Below, piece after piece: positions 15,121 to 22,121 of a DNA stretch of 23,387 nucleotides. The notes under the pieces were generated by a model, which did no database searches, was not told where the DNA came from, and was given only the letters and a program-made list of their open reading frames with translations. A program made the translations under genes and the position numbers. Position 1 is the stretch's first letter, and each line of letters opens with the position of its first letter. Source of the DNA: Polyangia bacterium (GTDB lineage Bacteria; Myxococcota_A; Polyangia; Polyangiales; Polyangiaceae); assembly GCA_030433055.1 (NCBI GenBank), contig JAUILJ010000015.1, positions 1 through 23,387 on the forward strand. Direction: 5' to 3'.

Positions 15121-16113
15121 GTGAGCACGCATCGAGTCGTCGGTCGCCTCGCTCCGTCCCCGACGGGGCGCTTGCACCTCGGACACGCCCGCTCGTTCGT
15201 CTTCGCGTGGTGGGCAGCCCGGCAAGCTGGAGGACGCGTCGTCCTGCGTATCGAAGACCTCGACGCGGCGCGCGCCGATCCCCGCTGGATCGATCTGGCG
15301 CGCCGCGATCTCGAGTGGCTGGGGCTCGACTGGGACGCGGAGTATCTGCAGACGGACACCCTCGCGCGCCTCAACGCGGTGGTGGAGAGCCTGCTTGCTA
15401 CGGGTCACGCTTACCCCTGCGTGTGTTCCCGTGGGGATATCAAGCGCGCCCAATCCGCGCCGCACGCAGGAGAGCTCAGCGAGGTGTATCCGGGCACCTG
15501 TCGCGGTCGCTACTCGAGTGTGTCCGAAGCCGAACGGCAGAGCGGCAAGGCCGCAGGCGTGCGCTTCTTGGTGCCCGAAGGTGCCATCGAGGTTGACGAT
15601 CGCGTCGCCGGTACGTTCACGCAAGACGTGGCGCGTGACGTGGGCGACTTCCTGATCGCGAAGCGTGATGGCGATCCTGCCTATCAGCTCGCAGTAGTGG
15701 TGGATGACCACGCCCAGGGGATCACGCAGATCGTCCGTGGCGACGACTTGCTCGACAGCACACCCCGGCAAATCCTGCTGCACCACGCGCTGGGCTATCA
15801 GCCGCCGGAGTACACGCACGTCCCGCTGGTGCTTGACGTCGATGGCCAGCGCCTGGCCAAACGCGCCGACAGCCTCAGCCTTCAACAGCTGCGCGAGCAA
15901 GGCGTGAGCGCCGAGCGCGTGATAGGCTGGATCGCGGAGACGGCAGGGATGGGGGTGAGGCGCGCTGAGCACGCACCCGGATCCGCTACAGCCTGCGCGG
16001 ATATATCCCACGGAAACGCCCGAAGCTACCTCGGTGCGTTCGACTTCGGGAACCTCCCGAGAGATCCGGTTGTCGCTCCCGGGCCACGCGACTTGAAAGG
16101 AATAGCCGAATGA
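15121..16113 (+). CDS. gluQ: Glutamyl-Q tRNA(Asp) synthetase
   Basis: 330 aa from GTG 15121; a TTG at 15073 is an alternative but adds residues before the first strand. The enzyme activates glutamate and attaches it to queuosine at position 34 of tRNA(Asp). The class I catalytic core is complete: RLAPSPTGRLHLGHA (9-23) with the HLGH signature, RIEDLDAAR, and the KMSKS-like RLAKR. The zinc site typical of GluQ is visible as YPCVCSRGD with a later Tyr and Cys in VYPGTCRGR. The C-terminal anticodon-binding domain of true glutamyl-tRNA synthetase is missing, as expected for GluQ. It ends FDFGNLPRDPVV plus a short tail and overlaps the next gene by 4 bp. Confidence 0.92.
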   Translation: MSTHRVVGRLAPSPTGRLHLGHARSFVFAWWAARQAGGRVVLRIEDLDAARADPRWIDLARRDLEWLGLDWDAEYLQTDTLARLNAVVESLLATGHAYPCVCSRGDIKRAQSAPHAGELSEVYPGTCRGRYSSVSEAERQSGKAAGVRFLVPEGAIEVDDRVAGTFTQDVARDVGDFLIAKRDGDPAYQLAVVVDDHAQGITQIVRGDDLLDSTPRQILLHHALGYQPPEYTHVPLVLDVDGQRLAKRADSLSLQQLREQGVSAERVIGWIAETAGMGVRRAEHAPGSATACADISHGNARSYLGAFDFGNLPRDPVVAPGPRDLKGIAE

Positions 16114-16799
16114 GCCGAACGCCGCCCGACTTCCCTCAGCTGAGCCGACGCACAGCCCTGACGAGCCTGATCGCGCTCGGCGTCGCGCTCCAGGCGGGTC
16201 CGCTGCTGGGCGCCACGAAGCGCAAGTTCTATCTGCAGCCCCTGGGCAGCGGCCTCAAGCAATCGGACGTGGAGTTCGTCAAGAAGTCGCTGCTCGCCTT
16301 CTATGATTTCGATCTGGAATTGCTCCCAGAGGTGCCGCTGCCTAAGTCGGCCTACTACGCGCCCCGCAATAGGTACCGTGCGGAAAAATTACTTAGCTTC
16401 TTGAAGCAGCGCTTGCCCGATGACGGCTTTCGCATCCTGGGCATCACTACGAAGGACATCTCCACGACCAAGGGCAAGATCAAAGACTGGGGGATCCTGG
16501 GGCTGGCGACGATCGATGGCGTGGCCTGTGTGATCTCCAGCTTCCGCACGAAGCGCAAGACCAAGAACCACCAGCACGCCCTGGAGCGGTTCGGCAAGGT
16601 CGCCGTGCACGAAATCGGCCACACACTGGGGCTGGATCACTGCCCAACCGAGGGCTGCCTGATGCGCGACGCGCGGGGCTCGGTGCTGAGCACCGACCAC
16701 GAGTACGACCTGTGCTCCGAAATCTGTCGCAAGCAGCTGATCCGCAGCGGCTACGAGCTGAGCGGAGGCAACCCGCCGTGGCCGAAGCCCAGCTCCTGA
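16110..16799 (+). CDS. Archaemetzincin-like zinc metalloprotease with Tat-like signal
   Basis: 229 aa. The ATG overlaps the gluQ stop (ATGA) and has GAAAGGAA 7 bases upstream, so expression is translationally coupled. Residues 12-34 (SRRTALTSLIALGVALQAG) have a twin Arg followed by a hydrophobic run, a Tat-type export signal. The core begins at KRKFYLQPLG. The zinc motif is VAVHEIGHTLGLDHC (164-178): His167, Glu168, His171 and His177. The archaemetzincin cysteines follow as Cys178, Cys183, Met185 and then Cys202 and Cys206. The family signature ends C-x2-C with 17 residues after Met; here it is 16 residues and C-x3-C, so one cysteine is shifted by one place. Likely an exported aminopeptidase or protease; the substrate is unknown. 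Confidence 0.85.
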   Translation: MSRTPPDFPQLSRRTALTSLIALGVALQAGPLLGATKRKFYLQPLGSGLKQSDVEFVKKSLLAFYDFDLELLPEVPLPKSAYYAPRNRYRAEKLLSFLKQRLPDDGFRILGITTKDISTTKGKIKDWGILGLATIDGVACVISSFRTKRKTKNHQHALERFGKVAVHEIGHTLGLDHCPTEGCLMRDARGSVLSTDHEYDLCSEICRKQLIRSGYELSGGNPPWPKPSS

Positions 16800-16812
16800 G
16801 CACTGGTCACCG

Positions 16813-17823
16813 CTAGCGTTTCTGCGTGGAATGTTCGCGTGGGCGCGGCGGGTCACCGAAAGCGTAGCGAAGGGACACCGCGCCGCCGAAAGGCATGTGC
16901 CCGCTGCCACCGCCCAAGTGCCCGTACAGCTGCGCCGTCAAGGTGCTGTGCTGGTCCAGCTCGTCGCTGAACCACACGAAGGCTGTATTCAGTGTGCTGC
17001 TCTCCAGGGGCGGGATGTCGTCGGGCTCGTCGCCGCTACACAGGGCCGCCCCCGAGGCGTAGATGTCGCACTGCTCGACGGCGGTACGTACGCCGAAGAA
17101 GTGCGGGTAGCTCTGCATCATCACGCCAAACCCCATGCTGAGCGAGTCGCTCAGCGGACCGCTGAGAAACAGCCCGAGCCGCGCGAAGATGAACTCTTCT
17201 TCGTCCCGTTTGCTCGAGACCTCTGTCCCGAGGTACTGCGTGCGCAGCGTATCGCTGTCCCACCAGTTGCTATCGGGATCGGCTCCCTGGGTGAGGAAGG
17301 AGCGCGCATAGATCGTGCGCGAGTAGGGCAAGCTCGCGATCTCTGCCTCGGCGAGCCCACCGAATGACACCTCCTCCCCCTTGTAAAACAACCAGCGCAA
17401 GCCGGGACCGAAGCGCGTCATGTAGCGACGGCCCAGGCGAGGTTCCTCCCGATCCTTCGAGATCTGAGTCGCCAGCTCTTCACGGGCATACTCCCCGCTG
17501 AAGCTCAGCTCGAAGTGATCTCCAGCGGAGTAGCTCAGGCGCCCGAACGCGCTGGTGTTGGCCACGACGTCGCCGGTCTCCTCCTGGAAGCGAGAGTCCT
17601 TGGAACGAAACACCGGGGAGCCGCTCACACCGCCCTCCAGGGCGACGCGCTGGCCCTTCATCATGCTACCGACGCCTTTGGGTCCCCCGGGCGCTGGCAC
17701 CAGCCCACGCTGCTCGATCGTGTATTCCGTGGTCCGCTGAGCCACGATGGGTCCACAACCCAAGCCGAGGCTGCCCAAGGCGAGCCCCGTCAACGTGAAT
17801 CGAAGCCTGTTCAAGTAAGTCAT
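16813..17823 (-). CDS. Envelope lipoprotein, beta-rich, unknown function
   Basis: 336 aa from ATG 17823; the frame is open 90 bp further upstream but the signal peptide starts here (MTYLNRLRFTLTGLALGS) and ends in a lipobox with Cys23 (LGLGC). The remainder is rich in aromatic, alternating strands ending in turns (for example AFGRLSYSAGDHFELSFSGEYAR, GLRWLFYKGEEVSFGGLAEAE, FARLGLFLSGP), with the last strand GGAVSLRYAFGDP. This pattern suits an outer-membrane-associated beta-barrel or beta-sandwich. A Cys pair in QCDIYASGAALC probably forms a disulfide loop. No family is recognised. It is convergent with the archaemetzincin gene (13 bp) and lies downstream of the POT transporter gene beyond a terminator. 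Confidence 0.7.
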   Translation of the reverse strand: MTYLNRLRFTLTGLALGSLGLGCGPIVAQRTTEYTIEQRGLVPAPGGPKGVGSMMKGQRVALEGGVSGSPVFRSKDSRFQEETGDVVANTSAFGRLSYSAGDHFELSFSGEYAREELATQISKDREEPRLGRRYMTRFGPGLRWLFYKGEEVSFGGLAEAEIASLPYSRTIYARSFLTQGADPDSNWWDSDTLRTQYLGTEVSSKRDEEEFIFARLGLFLSGPLSDSLSMGFGVMMQSYPHFFGVRTAVEQCDIYASGAALCSGDEPDDIPPLESSTLNTAFVWFSDELDQHSTLTAQLYGHLGGGSGHMPFGGAVSLRYAFGDPPRPREHSTQKR

Positions 17824-17947
17824 ACCGGACAGCATACGGGTCCCCAGCGGCTCGATCTTTCCAGATCTCCCTCCCGCACGGAAAGACGAATAGGAACCCC
17901 AGGCTTCACCCACCCGTCAGCGGCGGTTCATGGGATCGCGCTGTCCT

Positions 17948-17961
17948 GGTTCTCCAGAACC
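17948..17961. other. Short palindrome upstream of the beta-rich lipoprotein gene
   Basis: GGTTCT-CC-AGAACC, two 6-bp arms, lies 125 bp before the lipoprotein start and 18 bp past the end of the transporter terminator. It may be an operator; length and position alone do not exclude chance. Confidence 0.3.
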
Positions 17962-17978
17962 CCCAGGGATCCAGCATG

Positions 17979-18010
17979 AAAAAGGCGACGCCGGTGAACC
18001 AGCGCCGCCT
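17979..18010 (-). terminator. Intrinsic terminator of the POT transporter gene
   Basis: On the minus strand AGGCGGCGCTGG-TTCA-CCGGCGTCGCCT forms a 12-bp stem (two G-U pairs) with a 4-nt loop, and the last T starts a run of five Ts. It lies about 43 bp after the transporter stop. Confidence 0.82.
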
Positions 18011-18022
18011 CTCGCGTTCTCA

Positions 18023-18045
18023 GGGTGTGCCTCTGGGGCACACCC
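18023..18045. other. Perfect 9-bp hairpin in the transporter 3' end
   Basis: GGGTGTGCC-TCTGG-GGCACACCC is a perfect 9-bp stem with a 5-nt loop, between the transporter stop and its terminator. It has no T-run and may stabilise the mRNA 3' end or assist termination. Confidence 0.6.
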
Positions 18046-18052
18046 AGGGGCC

Positions 18053-19645
18053 CTATTTCTTCAACGTCCGGAACCAGCGCCCATACATGTAGATGGAGAT
18101 CGCGGACAGCACCCCGATGGCTCCCATGATGGTCCACATCATCCCCACGTTGTGGGTCGCATGGAGCTGCGCCGTGAGGTCATGGGCGTTCTGGCCGGTG
18201 AACTCCACCAGCTTGTTGAACGCTTCGCCGCCCTTGATTGCATCGACATCCGTTTGGCTCATGCCCTTCTCCACGAGCAACTCACGGGCGAAGCGATCTT
18301 TGGAGCTGAAGTGGTCGTAGAGCGTCGGCCCCAGGAAGCCCTCGAGGGTCCAGCCAATTCCGAGCGGCAACTGGGAAAACCCTAGGTACATGCCCTTCTT
18401 GCCCTCGGGCGCGAAGTTCCCAACGAACTCGCTGAACTTCGGGCTCGACAGCATCTCGCCGACGCTGAAGGTGAAGATCGCTCCGACGGAGAGCCAGCCG
18501 AGCACCGAGTAGCCGCTCATGAACATGGCGGTCGTGGCGAGCAACGTGCCCACCACCATGCTGGTCGTCGCGCGCATCTTCCCGCTCACCCAGGCAAAGA
18601 AGAAGCAAGAGACCATGATCAAACCCGCGTTGAGGTTCAGCATGCCCTCGGGCTCGATGTGCGTCTTCGCCTCGTTCATCCCCATCAAGAACCCGAGCAC
18701 CGGGTTCACGTGACCACCGCCGAAGAGGTCTTCGATGATGGTCTCTGTGTTGACCCAGTCGCGGATGTGCAGGGGCAGCACGTCGAACAGCGCGTTGAAC
18801 ATGAACCAGAAGCCGCTGAAGATCAGCAGGTAGACCCAAACGTGAGTCTTCTTGATCTCCTTGATGGAGTCGACGAACAGGTTGTCCTGGGTGAGCTTGC
18901 CTTCCTTCACCAGCTTGGCTTTCGCCAGGCGCTCCTCCTTCTTGGGCTCCTTGTAGGTCAGGAGCAGGAGCAGGTTGCAGCAGATGATGGCGATACAGGC
19001 GAAGAATACCTGCTTCCAGCCGAAGCGCGTGCGCATGAAGACCGACACCAGCGGTCCCAGGAAGCCACCGATATTTACCGTCTGGTAAAAGATGCCCCAA
19101 GCCATGGAGCTGGCCTCGGGGCGCGTGGAGTTCACCAACGTCCCCTGGATGCCGGGCTTGAATACCGCGGTCCCCAACGCCAACACGATCGCGCCGCTCA
19201 TGAAGCCCCAGTACGAGGGGAAGAACGCCATCAGCGCATAGCCGCCCATCTTGATGAACGTGCTGACCGCGATGGTCTCCTTGTAGCCATAGCGATCCGA
19301 CAGTCCGCCCGTGAACACCGGGATGAAGGACTGGATGCCTGCCCAAACGCCCGTAATCGTCCCGTACTGGGTCGCCGTCATCCCCAGCGCACCGGTCGAA
19401 ACTGCATTGGTCGCGTACAGACCCGCGCTCGCCTTCACTCCGTAGAACGCAAGGCGCTCGACCATCTCCATCGCGCCCACGATCCAGAACACGTAGCTCA
19501 GCGACTTGATCGCCTGCACCATGCCCAGCTGCTTGATGTCGTCTGCGGCGCCGCTCTTGTCCTCTTCCGTGACAGCGTCAGGCGAAGGATCGACGGTAGG
19601 TGCCTTGTACAGGTCGTCTGAGAGATCGTGGTCGTCGGTGCTCAT
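18053..19645 (-). CDS. POT/PTR-family proton-coupled oligopeptide transporter
   Basis: 530 aa inner-membrane protein with about 12 or more hydrophobic helices. The first 45 residues are an acidic cytoplasmic extension. The first helix carries AMEMVERLAFYGV (58-70), the ExxER signature that couples protons in this family, although the usual Phe-Tyr-Tyr is Leu-Ala-Phe-Tyr. GGLSDRYGYKET (113-124) is the MFS loop 2-3 signature, and GTAVFKPGIQGTL (158-170) and FYQTVNIGGFLGPL (186-199) match POT helices 4 and 5. A long cytoplasmic loop (KEPKKEERLAKAKLVKEG) lies between the two halves, and a large insert with GGEAFNKLVEFTGQNAHDL lies before the last helix. Likely imports di- and tripeptides. A terminator lies downstream. 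Confidence 0.88.
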   Translation of the reverse strand: MSTDDHDLSDDLYKAPTVDPSPDAVTEEDKSGAADDIKQLGMVQAIKSLSYVFWIVGAMEMVERLAFYGVKASAGLYATNAVSTGALGMTATQYGTITGVWAGIQSFIPVFTGGLSDRYGYKETIAVSTFIKMGGYALMAFFPSYWGFMSGAIVLALGTAVFKPGIQGTLVNSTRPEASSMAWGIFYQTVNIGGFLGPLVSVFMRTRFGWKQVFFACIAIICCNLLLLLTYKEPKKEERLAKAKLVKEGKLTQDNLFVDSIKEIKKTHVWVYLLIFSGFWFMFNALFDVLPLHIRDWVNTETIIEDLFGGGHVNPVLGFLMGMNEAKTHIEPEGMLNLNAGLIMVSCFFFAWVSGKMRATTSMVVGTLLATTAMFMSGYSVLGWLSVGAIFTFSVGEMLSSPKFSEFVGNFAPEGKKGMYLGFSQLPLGIGWTLEGFLGPTLYDHFSSKDRFARELLVEKGMSQTDVDAIKGGEAFNKLVEFTGQNAHDLTAQLHATHNVGMMWTIMGAIGVLSAISIYMYGRWFRTLKK

Positions 19646-20000
19646 ACAGGGGGGGTTCCTCGAGAGGCGGGCACAGTATTCACAAACCCGTTTCAGGCCA
19701 ACTGCGCTTTGCGGAACCTGCCAGGCCTGATTTTTCCACCGTCATTCTCACGACTTATGCCTGATTTGGGGGAGAGGAACGCTGGGCTCCCACCTGCGAT
19801 ATGTCTCAGTCCGCCGGTGACGCAAAGCAGTAAAGTGACATCGACTCTCCCACCAGTGGGCGGCCGAAACGCGGGGAGGCCGGGTCTCGATAGCGGGCCA
19901 TGTCAGACGCGCGGCGCGTCTCACCCCCTACCCTGATTCCGCGAGGCAATCGTGCGTGAGAATGGTTGCCAAAGAGTTCGGAATCGCTCACACGACAGCC
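19646..20000. other. Divergent intergenic region between transporter and HAD genes
   Basis: No gene is seen. It should hold promoters for both directions. One notable palindrome lies at 19905-19921. The GTG 19956 and ATG 19962 in frame with the HAD gene are possible earlier starts, so the last 45 bp may be coding. Confidence 0.6.
19905..19921. promoter_or_regulatory. 17-bp near-perfect palindrome, candidate operator
   Basis: AGACGCGC-G-GCGCGTCT has two perfect 8-bp arms around one central base. It lies 79 bp before the HAD start used here and about 260 bp before the transporter start. An odd-centred palindrome of this length suits a dimeric repressor. No known factor is assigned. Confidence 0.45.
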
Positions 20001-20582
20001 ATGGCGGTGCTCTTGTTCGACGTGATGGACACCCTGGTCTGGGACCCGTTCCGGCTGCTGCCTGGGCACTTTCGGCTCAGCTTCGCCGAGCTGATGGCCC
20101 AGAAGCACCCCACCGCCTGGGTGCGATTCGAGCGGGGGGAGCTGGTCCACGCTGACTTCTGCCGAGAGTTCTTTCTGGACGGGCGTACGGTCGACGGTGA
20201 CGCGCTCCGTGAGCTGCTGTCGGACAACTACCGCTACTTGCCGGGGATCCCAGAGCTGCTCGAGGAGCTGGCACGAGCGGGCCACGAACTGCACGCGTTC
20301 AGCAATTACCCCGAGTGGTACCGCTGGATCGAAGACAAGCTGGAGCTCTCCCGCTACCTCAGCTGGAGCTTCGTTTCCTGCCAGACCGGCTTTCGCAAAC
20401 CGGATCCGCGTGCTTACGCACACGCGATCCGCGCTCTCCGCCCTCGCGAGCTTTCAGAGTTGTGGTTCATAGACGACCGAACGCAGAACGTGGAGGCCGC
20501 CGTTCAGGCGGGGCTCAACGGGATACGTTTCGAGGACACGTCGCGGTTGCGAGTGGCGCTACGTAGGGCAAGCTTGCTGTAG
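20001..20582 (+). CDS. HAD-superfamily hydrolase-like protein with altered nucleophile motif
   Basis: 193 aa from ATG 20001, chosen because the first strand MAVLLFDVMDTLVWDPF starts at once; GTG 19956 and ATG 19962 are alternatives. Motif I normally reads DxDGT; here it is Asp7-Val-Met9-Asp10-Thr, so the second Asp, the general acid/base of HAD phosphatases, is Met and an Asp falls one place later. Motif II is Ser101-Asn102, motif III Lys133 in FRKPDP, motif IV Asp158-Asp159 in WFIDDRTQNVEAA. The helical cap lies at about 15-80. The FDVMDTL-x-DPF form also occurs in a group of plant and bacterial HAD proteins, from memory. The reaction is unknown. It precedes pyruvate kinase by 63 bp on the same strand. 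Confidence 0.82.
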   Translation: MAVLLFDVMDTLVWDPFRLLPGHFRLSFAELMAQKHPTAWVRFERGELVHADFCREFFLDGRTVDGDALRELLSDNYRYLPGIPELLEELARAGHELHAFSNYPEWYRWIEDKLELSRYLSWSFVSCQTGFRKPDPRAYAHAIRALRPRELSELWFIDDRTQNVEAAVQAGLNGIRFEDTSRLRVALRRASLL

Positions 20583-20620
20583 GTCGCTGGCCCGTCACAG
20601 GGCGCCGAAACGTCAGCGAC
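20583..20620 (+). other. Inverted repeat between HAD and pyruvate kinase genes
   Basis: GTCGCTG (20583-20589) and CAGCGAC (20614-20620) are perfect 7-bp arms around 24 nt, with a nested GCCC/GGGC pair. There is no T-run. It may fold in the leader of pyruvate kinase. Confidence 0.35.
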
Positions 20621-20630
20621 TCCGTCGCCA

Positions 20631-20637
20631 AAGGTGG
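20631..20637 (+). promoter_or_regulatory. Shine-Dalgarno site supporting the GTG 20646 start of pyruvate kinase
   Basis: AAGGTGG lies 8 bases before GTG 20646. The earlier in-frame GTG 20634 lies inside this site, so 20646 is preferred. Confidence 0.6.
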
Positions 20638-20645
20638 CCAGCCGC

Positions 20646-22109
20646 GTGACGTTGGTCTATCGAAGTGGCGTGCCTCTAGCCCCTCCGGAATCTCAGCGCC
20701 GCGACTTTCGCCACACGAAGATCATCTGCACCCTCGGTCCTGCGAGCGACAGCTCCGGCGCCATCGGGGACCTGGCGAAGGCCGGGATGAACATTGCGCG
20801 TCTGAACATGTCTCATGGCGACCACGAGTCGCACCTGATGGCGATCCGGCGCATCAAGAGCCTGAACACCAAGCTGAATCATCCGGTGAGCATCCTGCTC
20901 GATCTGCAGGGGCCAGAGATCCGGACGGGAGTGTTGAGTGAGAAGCTCGATCTGAAGGTGGGCGAGTCGGTGACCCTCACCGTTAGTCCCATCGACGACC
21001 CGGAGGTCAAGAGCGTCCACGTCAACTACGATGACCTGGTCAACGATCTACAGGTCGGTGACCGCGTGACGGTGGACAACGGGTTGATCAACCTCGAGGT
21101 CCTGCGCATCCAGGATCGCCAGCTCGAGTGTCTGGTGCTCGACGGGGGCACCTTGGGTTCGCGCAAGCACGTGAACTTGCCTGGCATCCGCGTGAACCTG
21201 CCGAGCATCACCGAGAAGGATCGGAAGGACATCCAGTTCGGTATCGATCACGAAGTGGATTTCATCGCGCTCTCGTTCGTGCGCTCCGCCAACGATGTGC
21301 TGGAAGCGAGAGAGCTCGTGGAGGCCAGCGGCGCAAACATCAGGCTGATCGCGAAGATCGAGAACCAGGAAGGCGTGGACAACTTCGCTGCGATCCTCCG
21401 GGAAGCAGACGGCATCATGGTCGCGCGAGGAGACCTAGGCGTCGAAGTCGACTTCCGAGAGCTGCCTGTGATTCAGCGCCGCCTGGTGCGTGCCTGCGCC
21501 ATCGCGGGCAAGCCAGTGATCGTCGCCACGCACTTGCTCGAGTCGATGATCGAGAACCCAATGCCTACCCGCGCGGAAGTCACGGACGTGGCCAACGCAG
21601 TCTACGAGCAGGCGGACGCGGTGATGCTCAGCGGTGAGACGGCGACGGGCGCGTACTCTACGCGCTGTGTCCAGGTGCTGGACAGCCTCACCCGCCGGAT
21701 CGAGAAAGAGCCAGGACTGGGCTTCCACGAGCAACGTCAGCCGACGACGCCCAGAGAAGAGCTCGCGCGCAGCGCGGTGCGCCTCGCTGACTCGATCAAC
21801 TCGCCAGCCATCGTCGTCATCACCCGGCGCGGGCTGCTGGCGCAACAGGTCGCAAGCTTCAGGCCACGGCAGGCCATCATCTACGCGTTCACCAACATGA
21901 GCAGCACGCGGCGCAAGCTCTGGCTGCTGCGCTCGGTGGTACCGTTCGTTACCGACTTCTCCAGTGACCCGGAGAAGACGATCGTCACTGCCTTCGAACG
22001 CCTCAAGCGCCGCAACCGCGTGTTGCCTGGCGACCCCATCGTCGTGATCAGCGACATCAAGGCGGCGGAAGAGACGGTGAGCAGCATTCAGGTGCGCACG
22101 TTCGGCTGA
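20646..22109 (+). CDS. pyk: Pyruvate kinase
   Basis: 487 aa, the usual length. It converts phosphoenolpyruvate and ADP to pyruvate and ATP in the cytoplasm. Landmarks from the GTG at 20646 are KIICTLGPAS (25-34), NIARLNMSHGDHESH (49-63) with Arg52, DLQGPEIRTG (86-95), the catalytic LIAKIENQEGVDN (234-246) with Lys237, MVARGDLGVEV (258-268), and the C-terminal end of the barrel with DAVMLSGETATG. Glu91 in GPEIR is the residue linked in the family to potassium dependence, in place of the Lys of potassium-independent enzymes. The C-terminal regulatory domain (about 365-487) is present. The gene is convergent with the LNS2 lipoprotein gene, 12 bp apart, with no separate terminator seen. Confidence 0.95.
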   Translation: MTLVYRSGVPLAPPESQRRDFRHTKIICTLGPASDSSGAIGDLAKAGMNIARLNMSHGDHESHLMAIRRIKSLNTKLNHPVSILLDLQGPEIRTGVLSEKLDLKVGESVTLTVSPIDDPEVKSVHVNYDDLVNDLQVGDRVTVDNGLINLEVLRIQDRQLECLVLDGGTLGSRKHVNLPGIRVNLPSITEKDRKDIQFGIDHEVDFIALSFVRSANDVLEARELVEASGANIRLIAKIENQEGVDNFAAILREADGIMVARGDLGVEVDFRELPVIQRRLVRACAIAGKPVIVATHLLESMIENPMPTRAEVTDVANAVYEQADAVMLSGETATGAYSTRCVQVLDSLTRRIEKEPGLGFHEQRQPTTPREELARSAVRLADSINSPAIVVITRRGLLAQQVASFRPRQAIIYAFTNMSSTRRKLWLLRSVVPFVTDFSSDPEKTIVTAFERLKRRNRVLPGDPIVVISDIKAAEETVSSIQVRTFG

Positions 22110-22121
22110 GCCGACTCACGC

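Noticed and set aside
19671..19699. TTGGCC and TACTGT 17 bp apart on the minus strand upstream of the transporter gene
   Set aside because: Matches only 4 of 6 and 3 of 6 consensus bases; expected by chance, and myxobacterial promoters often deviate.
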